A stretch of DNA of 64,000 nucleotides, from the NCBI RefSeq assembly GCF_039538145.1, contig NZ_BAABBV010000001.1, forward strand, positions 1,674,001-1,738,000, in the 5' to 3' direction. This stretch comes from Gryllotalpicola daejeonensis. Its GTDB lineage: Bacteria > Actinomycetota > Actinomycetes > Actinomycetales > Microbacteriaceae. Made by a program: the position numbers and the translations under genes. Positions 24,706 to 34,369 of this stretch are shown in pieces. The notes under the pieces are model-generated. The model was not told where the DNA came from and searched no databases. It saw nothing but the letters and a program-made list of their open reading frames with translations. The stretch's first letter is position 1, and the number at the start of each line of letters is the position of its first letter.

Positions 24706-27272
24706 AGCGCCCCGGCCGCCGCGGCACGCGCCTCCCGCGGGCCCACGGCCCCCGCGGCAGCGGCGCCGACCGCCACGCACTGCTCGCGCGAGACCGCACC
24801 GAGCGCCGCCGCCACCTCGTCAAGGGCACGGGGCGCCATCGACAGCGAGGTCACCCCCAGTCCCACGAGCACGGGCGCGAGGGCCGGGTCGGCCGCAGCC
24901 TCTCCGCACACACCGACCGGCTTGCCGACGCGCGCTCCGGCCTCGCCGACGAGCCGAATCAGGCGAAGCACCGCCGGCTGCCAGGCGTCCGTCAGCGCCG
25001 CCAGCGGCCCCGACTGGCGATCGGCCGCCATCGCATACTGCGCGAGATCGTTCGTTCCGATGCTGACGAAATCGACCTCGGCCAGGACCTCAGGAGCGCA
25101 CAGCGCCGCCGACGGCGTCTCGATCATCACGCCGACGCGCGCGAAGCCGTGCGGTCGGCACGCCGCCGCGAACTCCCGCGCCTCGGCGGCCGTCGAGATC
25201 ATCGGCGCCATCACCCAGGCATCCGCTCGCTCAGCCCGCGCCGCCGCCGCGATCGCCTCGAGCTGGCGAGCAAGCACGCCGGGGTATGCCCGCGCCGTGC
25301 GGAACCCGCGCACGCCGAGTGCCGGGTTCTGCTCGCGAGACCCCGCGACGAAAGCGAGCGGCTTGTCCGAGCCGGCATCGAGTGTGCGCACGACGACGCG
25401 GCGACCGGGGAACGCGGCGAACACCGCACGATAGGCCGCGGTCTGCTCGGCGACCGACGGCTCCTCCTGCCGGTCGAGGAAGACGAACTCGGTGCGAAAC
25501 AGGCCCACGCCTTCGGCGCGCGTCGCGTCGGCGGCGTCCGCGCCGCCCGAGACGTTGGCGAGCAGCTCGACGTGATGGCCGTCGGCGGTGCGGCCGGTGC
25601 CGTCGAACGGTGGGATCTCAGGGCGAGCGGATGCCTCGGCCACGCGATCCGCAGAGGGGTCGACCTCGACCTCGCCCCGCGTGCCGTCGACCAGCACGGT
25701 GTCGCCGTCGCGCAGGGTGCGCGCCCCTGGCCACACGACCGCGGGCACGCCCAACGACCTGGCCAGGATCGCCGTGTGCGAGGTCGGCGCGCCTGAGGCC
25801 GTCACCAGCGCGACGCACGGAGTCGTTCCGAGCAGCGCCGCGTCGGCCGGGGCGAGCTCGTCGACGACCAGCACGAACGGATCGCCGCGGTCCGGCAGCC
25901 CGGGCTCGGTTTCGCCGCGCAACCGCGCGATCACCCGACCGCGCAGATCGCGCACGTCGGCGGCGCGCTCGGCCATGGCGCCGCCCTGCCCCGCGATCAG
26001 TTCGGCGAGGGCGCCGAGCACGAGCCACGCCGCGCGCTCGGGCGTCGCACCGAGCCGCGTCACGAGCTCGGCGGCCTCCGCGGCGAGCGCCTTGTCGTCG
26101 GCCAGCACCGCCGTCGCCTCGAGCACCGCACGTGCGTCGCGGAAGCGCTCGTCCGTCAGCCGCCGCGCGCGATGCGTGAGGCTGTCGTGCACCTGCGCGA
26201 AAGCAGGGGCGAGGGATGCCGCGGCCGCGGCCCTCTCGGACTCAGCCAGCGTCGTCTCGGCCGGCGGCTCGACCACCGGGTCCGGCATGCGCACCACGGG
26301 GCCGACGGCAGCGCCGGGGCTGATCGGGATGCCGGGAGCGTCGGCGGCGGCCACGGCGTCGGCCGGCAGCGGCCCGTCCGGTGCGGGAACGACGTCTGCC
26401 GCCAGGTCTCCATTCGGCTTCGCCGAGTCGACCGGTGCAGGGCGCGCCCGACCGGCCTGCGAAGAGTCCCCGCCGGCGGAACCGAGCTGAGAAGAGCCCC
26501 CGGCGGCCGACGCGGCCGCAGAGACCTCGGTGTCGCCCTCCTCGAGCTCTCCGAAGCCGTCGGCGGCGAGTGCTTCCAGTCGGGCGAGTGCGGCCGCGGC
26601 ATCCGTGCCCGACGCGTTCGCCTCGACCTCGTCACCCTGCCGCGCACCCAGCGTGAGCAAAGCGCTCATGCTCGCCGCATTCGATGCCTCTGCCCCCGTG
26701 CGGCGATTGCGCAGGCGAACGGTCGCGTCGAACGCGCCCAGCTCTGCGGCGACCGTCGCCGCGGGGCGCGCGTGCAGGCCGGCCGGGTTGCGAAGGGTGA
26801 AGGTGAGGGTATGACTCGGGGCCGCAGCCGCCGAGTCGGACGGCGAGGTCTCAGGCGCCGACTCCTCGCCGATGTGGGCCTGCTTCGGCGCGAGCGACGC
26901 TTCGGCCTCTGCCGCCACCGCGTCGAGCGAGGCGCCACCGGCCGCGGCTACGAGCGCCGCCACGAGCCCTTCGACGAGCGGGGCACTCGTGAGCCGCACC
27001 GGAGCATCCGACATCCGCAGCTCCAGCGCCAGCTCGGCACTGATCACCGCCGACCCCAGGTCGACGAAGACGAGCACGCCGTCAGCGCCCGCGGACTCCG
27101 CGACCTCATCGATCGCGGCGGCGACGCGCGCGGCATCCGTGCCCAGTCCCCCGTCCTCCGTACCCGCGGCGAGCACGACGTGCGGCGCGTCGCCGTGCAC
27201 CATCTGCCCCGCGAGCTCGAGCGCCGCTGAGGCGAGCGCCGCGCTGTGAGACACGACGACGATGCCGATCAT
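24690..27272 (-). CDS. dhaM: DhaM-HPr-Enzyme I fusion, complete PTS relay for dihydroxyacetone kinase
   Basis: 860 aa. Residues 1-130 are the DhaM/EIIA-Man-like domain with phospho-His9 (VVVSHS). About 155-245 is HPr with His167 (NPAGLHARPAA). A Ser/Gly/Ala linker (about 250-305) leads to full-length Enzyme I (about 310-860) with phospho-His499 (SGAPTSHTAILARSLG) and the PEP-binding barrel (MIETPSAALCAPEVL, GTNDLAQY, VGVCGEAAADP). E. coli DhaM carries only the N-terminal EI part; this one includes the PEP site. ATG 27272 is used; GTG 27278 directly after the dhaL stop is an alternative. It is the last gene of dhaKLM. Confidence 0.93.
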   Translation of the reverse strand: MIGIVVVSHSAALASAALELAGQMVHGDAPHVVLAAGTEDGGLGTDAARVAAAIDEVAESAGADGVLVFVDLGSAVISAELALELRMSDAPVRLTSAPLVEGLVAALVAAAGGASLDAVAAEAEASLAPKQAHIGEESAPETSPSDSAAAAPSHTLTFTLRNPAGLHARPAATVAAELGAFDATVRLRNRRTGAEASNAASMSALLTLGARQGDEVEANASGTDAAAALARLEALAADGFGELEEGDTEVSAAASAAGGSSQLGSAGGDSSQAGRARPAPVDSAKPNGDLAADVVPAPDGPLPADAVAAADAPGIPISPGAAVGPVVRMPDPVVEPPAETTLAESERAAAAASLAPAFAQVHDSLTHRARRLTDERFRDARAVLEATAVLADDKALAAEAAELVTRLGATPERAAWLVLGALAELIAGQGGAMAERAADVRDLRGRVIARLRGETEPGLPDRGDPFVLVVDELAPADAALLGTTPCVALVTASGAPTSHTAILARSLGVPAVVWPGARTLRDGDTVLVDGTRGEVEVDPSADRVAEASARPEIPPFDGTGRTADGHHVELLANVSGGADAADATRAEGVGLFRTEFVFLDRQEEPSVAEQTAAYRAVFAAFPGRRVVVRTLDAGSDKPLAFVAGSREQNPALGVRGFRTARAYPGVLARQLEAIAAAARAERADAWVMAPMISTAAEAREFAAACRPHGFARVGVMIETPSAALCAPEVLAEVDFVSIGTNDLAQYAMAADRQSGPLAALTDAWQPAVLRLIRLVGEAGARVGKPVGVCGEAAADPALAPVLVGLGVTSLSMAPRALDEVAAALGAVSREQCVAVGAAAAGAVGPREARAAAAGALASTA

Positions 27273-27278
27273 CGGCAC

Positions 27279-27994
27279 CTACTCCGCCGCGGACGCGCCA
27301 GCGGAACCAGCAGAGTCGGCGGAACCGGAAGAACCGGCGGGGTCAACCGAGCCGGACCCGCCACCGAGCGCCTCGTCGAGCGCCTGGAAGAGCAGCGCCG
27401 TCGAGGTGGCCCCCGGGTCGAGGTGGCCGGCAGAGCGCTCCCCCAGGTAGCTCGCGCGCCCCTTCCGCGCGACGAGCGGCGCCGTCGCATCGCGACCCGC
27501 CGCGGCCGCCTCGAACGCGGCGTGCGCTGCCTCTGCGGCCGACCCGCCGGAGCCGGCCACACCGTCGAACGCATCCAGCGCCGGCGCCAGCGCGTCGTAC
27601 ATCGTCTTGTCGCCGGCCTCTGCCTTGCCGCGCTGCACGACGCCCTCGAGTCCGGCCCGCAGCGCCGCCCCGAGCTCGGTGGCCGACGCGGCCGACGACG
27701 CCCCGAGCGACGTGCCGAGGCGCAGGAAGAACGTGCCGTACAGCGGCCCGCTCGCCCCGCCCACCGTCGAGACGAGCGTCATGCCGGTGCGCTTGAACAG
27801 GTCGTCGAGCGCCGTGGCCGGTGCCTCATCGAGCTTCGTGACGACGGCCGCCATGCCGCGGTCCATGTTCGCGCCGTGGTCTGCGTCGCCGACCGCCGAG
27901 TCGAGCTCGGTCAGGTACACCCGGTTGTCGGCGACGAGTTTCTGGAATCCGCGCAGCCACGCGACGAGTTCGTCCAGCGACACCTCCGCCACGT

Positions 27995-27998
<4 letters not shown>
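27279..27998 (-). CDS. dhaL: Dihydroxyacetone kinase subunit DhaL (ADP-binding)
   Basis: 239 aa. The metal/nucleotide-binding signature DSAVGDADHGANMDRG near residue 33 and GGASGPLYGTFFLRLG are diagnostic. In PTS-type kinases DhaL keeps ADP permanently bound, DhaM rephosphorylates it, and it transfers phosphate to DHA on DhaK. The GTG at 27998 overlaps the dhaK stop (GTGA), so it is translationally coupled. The last about 30 residues are a Gly/Ser/Ala/Glu-rich tail of low complexity, not part of the family core. Confidence 0.93.
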
Positions 27999-28993
<995 letters not shown>

Positions 28994-29014
28994 TGGAGCT
29001 TCTCTCTGGTATCC

Positions 29015-29062
29015 GACACATATTCGACATCGCCGAATATCCCGCGGCTACTATCGTGTGTC
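29015..29062. promoter_or_regulatory. dhaK/iclR divergent operator
   Basis: The dyad ATATTCG-N7-CGAATAT (29020-29040) is nested within GACACA (29015-29020) and TGTGTC (29057-29062). TACTAT (29049-29054) is a likely -10 for the rightward iclR-type gene. This is the probable binding site of the IclR protein. Confidence 0.65.
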
Positions 29063-29114
29063 AAGCGCCCGCACAGATGTGCAGGGCGCGCGTGTGCGTC
29101 AATGGGGAGGCACG

Positions 29115-29879
29115 TTGATCCAGGCGATCGATCGGGCGGCGCGGGTGCTCACCTCGCTGCAGGGGGCGCGGCATCTCGGCATCGCCGAGCTGGCCGCGGC
29201 ACTCGAGCTGCCGCCGTCGACGGTGCACGGCATCGTGAAGTCGCTGCAGGGCCATGGGCTCGTCGCGAAAGAGCCGAACGGCAATCGCTACATGCTCGGG
29301 CCCGCGCTGCTGAAGCTCTCGAACGTCTACCTCGACACCCTCGACGTGCGCGCCCGGTCGCTGCGCTGGACCGCGGAGCTCGCACGTCGCACCGGTCTCG
29401 CGACGCGGCTCGGCGTCGAGCTGTTCGACGAGGTCATCATCATCCACCACGACGAGCGGCCGGACGGCACCGAGCAGATGCCGGAGACCGGCCTCTCGAT
29501 CCCCGCGCACGCCTCGGCGCTCGGCAAGGTGCTGCTCGCCTACGACGGCGCGCTGGCCGAGACCGTGCTCGGCGACGGCGAGCTGCGTGCCCTCACCGGC
29601 GACACGGTCACGAGCGCGAAGGCGCTCACGAGGCAGTTCGCCCAGATCCGCGAGCGCGGGCTGGCCGAGGAGCTCGACGAGGCCGTGCTCGGCGAAGCAT
29701 CCGTCGCCGCCCCGATCGCCGACCGGTCGGGGGCCGTCGTGGCCGCCCTGTCCGTCGTGCTGCCGTCGAGCGACTGGCCGGCCGCCGACGCGGTGCAGAA
29801 CGCGCTGCGCGAGACCGCGCGGAACATCTCGCGCGAGCTCGGGGCCACGAGGTGGCCGCCACTGCAGAGCGGTGAGTGA
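29115..29879 (+). CDS. IclR-family transcriptional regulator
   Basis: 254 aa from a TTG start that has GGGGAGG just upstream. The winged HTH (IQAIDRAARVLTSLQGARHL, ELPPSTVHGIVKSLQGHGLV) is followed by the IclR effector domain (RTGLATRLGVELFDEVIII, PAHASALGKVLLAY). Divergent orientation from dhaKLM and the dyad between them suggest that it controls dihydroxyacetone kinase synthesis. A longer frame upstream starting near 28974 lacks IclR-like sequence and a ribosome site, so I discard it. Confidence 0.9.
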   Translation: MIQAIDRAARVLTSLQGARHLGIAELAAALELPPSTVHGIVKSLQGHGLVAKEPNGNRYMLGPALLKLSNVYLDTLDVRARSLRWTAELARRTGLATRLGVELFDEVIIIHHDERPDGTEQMPETGLSIPAHASALGKVLLAYDGALAETVLGDGELRALTGDTVTSAKALTRQFAQIRERGLAEELDEAVLGEASVAAPIADRSGAVVAALSVVLPSSDWPAADAVQNALRETARNISRELGATRWPPLQSGE

Positions 29880-29889
29880 GCACGCACGA

Positions 29890-29947
29890 GTTCCCGTTCC
29901 GGACGCGTTCGCCCGCTGCCGCGGGCGCGGCTGTCCGGAACGGGAAC
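29890..29947. terminator. Bidirectional terminator between iclR-type gene and glpK
   Basis: GTTCCCGTTCCGGA (29890-29903) pairs perfectly with TCCGGAACGGGAAC (29934-29947). An inner CGCCCG/CGGGCG hairpin fills the loop. It lies between convergent genes. Confidence 0.8.
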
Positions 29948-29965
29948 GAGTTGCCGCGGGTGCGC

Positions 29966-31480
29966 TTACTGCACGTCCTCATCGACCCAGTCGAAGGTCT
30001 TCGTGACGGCCTTCTTCCACTGGCGCAGCTGACGCTCGCGCTCGCCGGCGTCGAGCTGCGGCTCCCACCGCTTGTCCTCCTGCCAGTTGGCGCGCAGGTC
30101 GTCGAGGTTCGACCAGAAGCCGACCGCGAGGCCGGCGGCGTAAGCCGCACCGAGGGCGGTCGTCTCGGCGACGACCGGCCGCACCACGGGCACGCCGAGG
30201 ATGTCGGCCTGGAACTGCATGAGCAGGTCGTTCTGCGTCATGCCGCCGTCGACCTTGAGCTCTTCGAGGTCGACGCCCGAGTCGGCGTTGACCGCGTCGA
30301 GCACCTCGCGGGTCTGGAAGGCGGTCGCCTCGAGAACGGCGCGCGCGATGTGCCCCTTGTTCACGAAGCGGGTGAGGCCGACGAGCGCACCGCGCGCATC
30401 CGAGCGCCAGTACGGCGCGAACAGGCCCGAGAACGCCGGCACGAAGTACGCACCGCCGTTGTCCTCGACCGTCGCCGCGAGCTTCTCGATCTCGGGCGCC
30501 GACGAGATGATGCCGAGGTTGTCGCGCAGCCACTGCACGAGCGACCCGGTGACCGCGATCGAACCCTCGAGGGCGTAGTGCGGCTTCTCGTCGCCGAGGC
30601 GGTAGCCGACGGTGGTGAGCAGGCCGTTCTTCGACCGCACGATCTCTTCGCCGGTCTGGAAGATCAGGAAGTTGCCCGTGCCGTAGGTGTTCTTCGACTC
30701 GCCGGGCGTGAACGCCGCCTGGCCGAAGGTGGCCGCCTGCTGGTCGCCGAGGATGCCGGCGATCGGCACCTCGCGCAGCAGGCTCGAGGACTCGACCTGG
30801 CCGTAGGTCTCGGACGAGCTCTTGATCGCCGGCAGCATCGAGCGCGGCACGCCGAACACCTCGAGGATGTCGTCGCGCCAGTCGAGCGTCTCCAGATCCA
30901 TGAACAGCGTGCGCGAGGCGTTCGTGACGTCGGTGACGTGGACGCCGCCGTCGACGCCTCCTGTCAGGTTCCACAGCACCCAGGCATCCGTGTTGCCGAA
31001 CAGCAGGTCGCCCGCCTCGGCTTTCTCACGCGCGCCCTCGACGTTGTCGAGGATCCACTTGATCTTGGTGCCCGAGAAGTAGGTCGCGAGCGGCAGGCCC
31101 ACGATCTCCTTGAAGCGGTCGAGGCCGCCGTCTTTGGCGAGCTCGTCGACGATGTTCTGCGTGCGGGTGTCCTGCCAGACGATGGCGTTGTAGACCGGCG
31201 TTCCCGTCGTCTTGTCCCACACCACCGCGGTCTCGCGCTGGTTGGTGATGCCCACGGCGGCGATGTCGTGACGCGTGATGTCGGCGCGCGACAGCGCCTG
31301 GCCGATCACCTCGCGCGTGTTGTTCCAGATCTCGAGCGCGTCGTGCTCGACCCAGCCCGCCTTCGGGAAGATCTGCTGGTGCTCGAGCTGGCCGGTCGAG
31401 ATGATCGACCCCTTCTTGTCGAACACGATGGCGCGCGTGCTCGTCGTTCCCTGGTCGATCGCGATGACGTAGTCGCTCAT
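29966..31480 (-). CDS. glpK: Glycerol kinase
   Basis: 504 aa, the usual GlpK length. The FGGY-type phosphate loop is DQGTTSTRAIVFDKKG (about residues 8-23). Substrate residues in TNQRETAVVWDKTTG and the C-terminal VDGGMTQNDLLMQFQADIL signature are intact. It phosphorylates glycerol to sn-glycerol-3-phosphate with ATP. It is transcribed after glpF on the same strand, separated by 170 nt. Product use is by GlpD, encoded upstream. Confidence 0.97.
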   Translation of the reverse strand: MSDYVIAIDQGTTSTRAIVFDKKGSIISTGQLEHQQIFPKAGWVEHDALEIWNNTREVIGQALSRADITRHDIAAVGITNQRETAVVWDKTTGTPVYNAIVWQDTRTQNIVDELAKDGGLDRFKEIVGLPLATYFSGTKIKWILDNVEGAREKAEAGDLLFGNTDAWVLWNLTGGVDGGVHVTDVTNASRTLFMDLETLDWRDDILEVFGVPRSMLPAIKSSSETYGQVESSSLLREVPIAGILGDQQAATFGQAAFTPGESKNTYGTGNFLIFQTGEEIVRSKNGLLTTVGYRLGDEKPHYALEGSIAVTGSLVQWLRDNLGIISSAPEIEKLAATVEDNGGAYFVPAFSGLFAPYWRSDARGALVGLTRFVNKGHIARAVLEATAFQTREVLDAVNADSGVDLEELKVDGGMTQNDLLMQFQADILGVPVVRPVVAETTALGAAYAAGLAVGFWSNLDDLRANWQEDKRWEPQLDAGERERQLRQWKKAVTKTFDWVDEDVQ

Positions 31481-31650
31481 GAGCGGGTGACTCCTTTGTC
31501 TGTTGACTGTGCCTGATGGCTGGTTGACGGTGACGATGACGGATGCCTGCGCGGGCCGCCCCGGCGAGAGAGCGGCGCCGGCTGTCCAGGCGAGTGGGCC
31601 ACTGGCCGCCGGGATGCGGCAGCGTCAGCTGCCGAGGCGACCGGGTGGTG
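31481..31650. other. glpF-glpK intergenic region with duplicated glpF 3' end
   Basis: No ORF is supported. GTCAGCTGCCGA, the end of glpF including its stop (31650-31661), is repeated at 31624-31635. This is the same kind of gene-end duplication seen after the response-regulator and dhaM genes. Confidence 0.6.
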
Positions 31651-32424
31651 TCAGCTGCCGATCGTGGGCAGCCACAGGATCGAGAGCCACCCGGCGAGAA
31701 GGCCGCCGATGATCGGGCCGACCACAGGAACCCACGAGTAGGCCCAGTCGCTCGAGCCCTTGCCCGGGATCGGCAGCAGCTGGTGGATGATGCGCGGGCC
31801 GAGGTCACGAGCCGGGTTGATCGCGTAGCCCGTGGGGCCACCGAGCGAGGCGCCGATGCCGACCACCAGCAGCGCCACCGGAAGGGCGCCCAGCGCGGCG
31901 AGACCGCCGCCCTGCGTGTTGTGGCCGAAGGCGATGACGACGAAGACCAGCACGAAGGTGCCGATGACCTCGGTCACCAGGTTCCACACGTAGCTGCGGA
32001 TCGCGGGGCCTGTCGAGAAGACGCCGAGCTTGTTGGCCGGGTCCTGCTCGACCTCGTCGAAGTGCTTCTTGTAGGCGAGCCAGCACAGGAATGCGCCGAT
32101 CAGCGCCCCGATCATCTGCCCCGCGATGAACACGAGGATCGAGACGACGTTGACGTCGACCTGCGAGCCGGTGTTGCCGAACTTGGTGGCGCCGCTGGCC
32201 ACGAGGCCCAGCGTGACGGCGGGGTTGAGGTGCGCCCCTGACGCGTAAGACGCCTCAACACCGGCGAAGACCGCAAGGCCCCAGCCGAAGTTGATCATCA
32301 GCGTGCCGCCGGCGAACCCTTTCGTTCTGACCAGGATCACGTTCGCGACGACACCGGTTCCCAGAAGCACGAGCAGCGCTGTGCCGACGATCTCCGACAT
32401 GAAGTCGATACCCAGATTGTCCAC
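31651..32424 (-). CDS. glpF: Glycerol uptake facilitator (aquaglyceroporin)
   Basis: 257 aa with six transmembrane segments and two half-helices bearing NPA motifs at 67-69 (SGAHLNPAVTLG) and 203-205 (YAINPARDLGPR). The Asp after the second NPA (NPARD) is the glycerol-conducting signature, as opposed to water-only channels. It is first in the glpF-glpK pair. A TGCAC-N4-GTGCA operator lies 122 nt upstream of its ATG. Confidence 0.95.
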   Translation of the reverse strand: MDNLGIDFMSEIVGTALLVLLGTGVVANVILVRTKGFAGGTLMINFGWGLAVFAGVEASYASGAHLNPAVTLGLVASGATKFGNTGSQVDVNVVSILVFIAGQMIGALIGAFLCWLAYKKHFDEVEQDPANKLGVFSTGPAIRSYVWNLVTEVIGTFVLVFVVIAFGHNTQGGGLAALGALPVALLVVGIGASLGGPTGYAINPARDLGPRIIHQLLPIPGKGSSDWAYSWVPVVGPIIGGLLAGWLSILWLPTIGS

Positions 32425-32606
32425 GTTGACCTTCCTCGGTTATTGATCCGGCACAGCCGGGTGCCGCCGTGCGCGCGACATCGGTGTCGCAAGCGGCTTC
32501 TCGAACGCTAATCAGGGCGCTGGCGGGTGTTCAAGAACCCACGCCTGCACATTCGTGCAATCTGACCTTTCTTCGGCCACACCGAACAGCGTTCGAAAAG
32601 CTTCGG
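32425..32606. other. glpD-glpF intergenic region
   Basis: 182 nt without a gene. It holds the TGCAC-ATTC-GTGCA operator (32546-32559) and the presumed promoter of glpF. No strong terminator for glpD is visible, so some read-through may occur. Confidence 0.5.
32546..32559. promoter_or_regulatory. Operator TGCAC-N4-GTGCA upstream of glpF
   Basis: TGCAC-ATTC-GTGCA is a perfect dyad, matching the site at 34402-34415. It is the probable target of the SorC-type regulator. Confidence 0.7.
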
Positions 32607-34337
32607 TCACGCGACCGCGAGCCCCAGGTCGACCCCGTGGTGCTCGAACAGCAGCGTCGCGGCATCCTTCAGCTCCTGATCGCGACGGTCGTCGCTCCAG
32701 CCCAGCTCCTCACCGACGATGCTCGCGATCTCAGTGACGCCCTCGCCCGTGGCGAGGCCGCGGAACGCGATGCTCGTGCGCCGCGTGATGACGTCGATCA
32801 GGTGCACGACCTGCTCCTCGCGCGCGATGAAGGCGATCTCCGCCCGGCTGTAGCCGGGCACATGCGCGAGCAGCTCGTCGTCGGCGCCCGCGGCGGCGAT
32901 GATCTGGGCCGCCTTGGTGCCGTAGCGGTTGAGCAGCACCCGGGCGCGCTCGATTCCGACCGCCGAGCCATGCCTGCGGCCCCAGTCGCGCTTGCCGGCG
33001 GTGGTCGTCGGGTAGTCGACGCCGCCGCCGATCGCGACGCCCTCCGTCGAGAAGCGCCGCGTGCGGCCCAGGCGGTTCAGGACCTCGTCGGAGAGCTGCT
33101 GGCCGAGAGCGCGGAACGTCGTCCACTTCCCGCCGACGAGGCTCAGGACCTTGGTGGAGCCGAGGCCGGGAATCGGCGAGTCCACGATGCGGTAGTCGCG
33201 TGAGACGAAGCCCGGCTGCGTGTCGTCGTGGCGCGGCAGGGGGCGCACGCCGACGAAGCGGAAGATGATCTGCGACCGATCGACCGGCACGGCGGGGAAG
33301 ACGTCTTTCACGAGGTCGAAGAAGTAGTCGATCTCTTCCTCGGTCACCTCGATCGGCTTGGTCATGTCCTGCTCGAGGTCCGTGGTGCCGATGATCACCT
33401 TGCCGTGCAGCGGGTAGACCAGCACGATGCGGCCGTCGCGGTGCTCGAAGAACAGCTCGCGGCCGGCGCACGCCCGGAACAGCTCCGGGTTGTCGACGAC
33501 GATGTGCGAGCCCTTCGTGCCGCCCATGAAACGGGTGGCCGAACCGAGCGCCGCGTTGGTGAGGTCGGTCCACGGGCCGGACGCGTTGACCACGACATCC
33601 GCGGTGACATCGAACTCGTCGCCCGTCACGGTGTCGCGCACGTGCACCTTGCCGTCGGCGGCACCGACCGCCTCGAGGTAGTTGACCGCTCGCGCCTTGG
33701 CGCCGCCCGCCTTCAGCCCGTCGAGCAGCACGTCCAGCGCGAGGCGCTCGGGGTTCACGAGCGAGCCGTCGTAGTAGGTCGCCGTGTACTTCACGTCGGG
33801 GTTGAGCTTGGGCAGGGCCTTCAGCGACTTCCGGCGCCCGACGAAGCGGTGGCGGGGCACCACACCGCCGCCGCGGCTGAACGAGTCGTAGATCGAGAGG
33901 CCGATCTTGATGAGCGCGGCGCCGCGCTCCTTCGGCTTGCCCTGCTTGTGCGTCAGCATGCGCAGCGGGGCGGTGGTGATGCCCGAGAACGTCGAGAAGA
34001 TCGGGATCGTCGTGGGCAGCGGCTTCACGTAGTGCGGAGCGATCCGAAGAAGCGAGTTGCGCTCGTTGACGGATTCCTTGACGAGTCGGAACTCGCCGTT
34101 CTCGAGGTAGCGGATGCCGCCGTGGATCATGTGCGAGCTCGCGGCCGAGGCGCCAGAGGCCCAGTCGGAGCGCTCGATGAGCACGACGTCGACGCCCTGC
34201 ATCGCGAGGTCGCGGAAGGTGCCGATGCCGTTGATGCCGCCGCCGATGACAAGCACCTCTGCGTGCGGGCGGGCCTTGAGCGCTTCCACCTGGGGGCGCT
34301 CGGCCGAGGACGGGTTGCTGCTGCTGTTGTCTGTCAC
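32607..34337 (-). CDS. glpD: Glycerol-3-phosphate dehydrogenase (FAD-dependent)
   Basis: 576 aa from GTG 34337, which has GAGGTGA 5-6 nt upstream. The FAD-binding motif is EVLVIGGGINGIGTFRDLA, followed by SDWASGASAASSHMIHGGIR, the GlpD/GlpA signature. A C-terminal DAO_C domain (about 440-560) is present. It oxidises sn-glycerol-3-phosphate to dihydroxyacetone phosphate and feeds electrons to quinone. It is divergent from the SorC regulator across the second TGCAC dyad. Confidence 0.95.
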   Translation of the reverse strand: MTDNSSSNPSSAERPQVEALKARPHAEVLVIGGGINGIGTFRDLAMQGVDVVLIERSDWASGASAASSHMIHGGIRYLENGEFRLVKESVNERNSLLRIAPHYVKPLPTTIPIFSTFSGITTAPLRMLTHKQGKPKERGAALIKIGLSIYDSFSRGGGVVPRHRFVGRRKSLKALPKLNPDVKYTATYYDGSLVNPERLALDVLLDGLKAGGAKARAVNYLEAVGAADGKVHVRDTVTGDEFDVTADVVVNASGPWTDLTNAALGSATRFMGGTKGSHIVVDNPELFRACAGRELFFEHRDGRIVLVYPLHGKVIIGTTDLEQDMTKPIEVTEEEIDYFFDLVKDVFPAVPVDRSQIIFRFVGVRPLPRHDDTQPGFVSRDYRIVDSPIPGLGSTKVLSLVGGKWTTFRALGQQLSDEVLNRLGRTRRFSTEGVAIGGGVDYPTTTAGKRDWGRRHGSAVGIERARVLLNRYGTKAAQIIAAAGADDELLAHVPGYSRAEIAFIAREEQVVHLIDVITRRTSIAFRGLATGEGVTEIASIVGEELGWSDDRRDQELKDAATLLFEHHGVDLGLAVA

Positions 34338-34369
34338 GGGTTCACCTCGCTTACTACTGTGACCACTGC

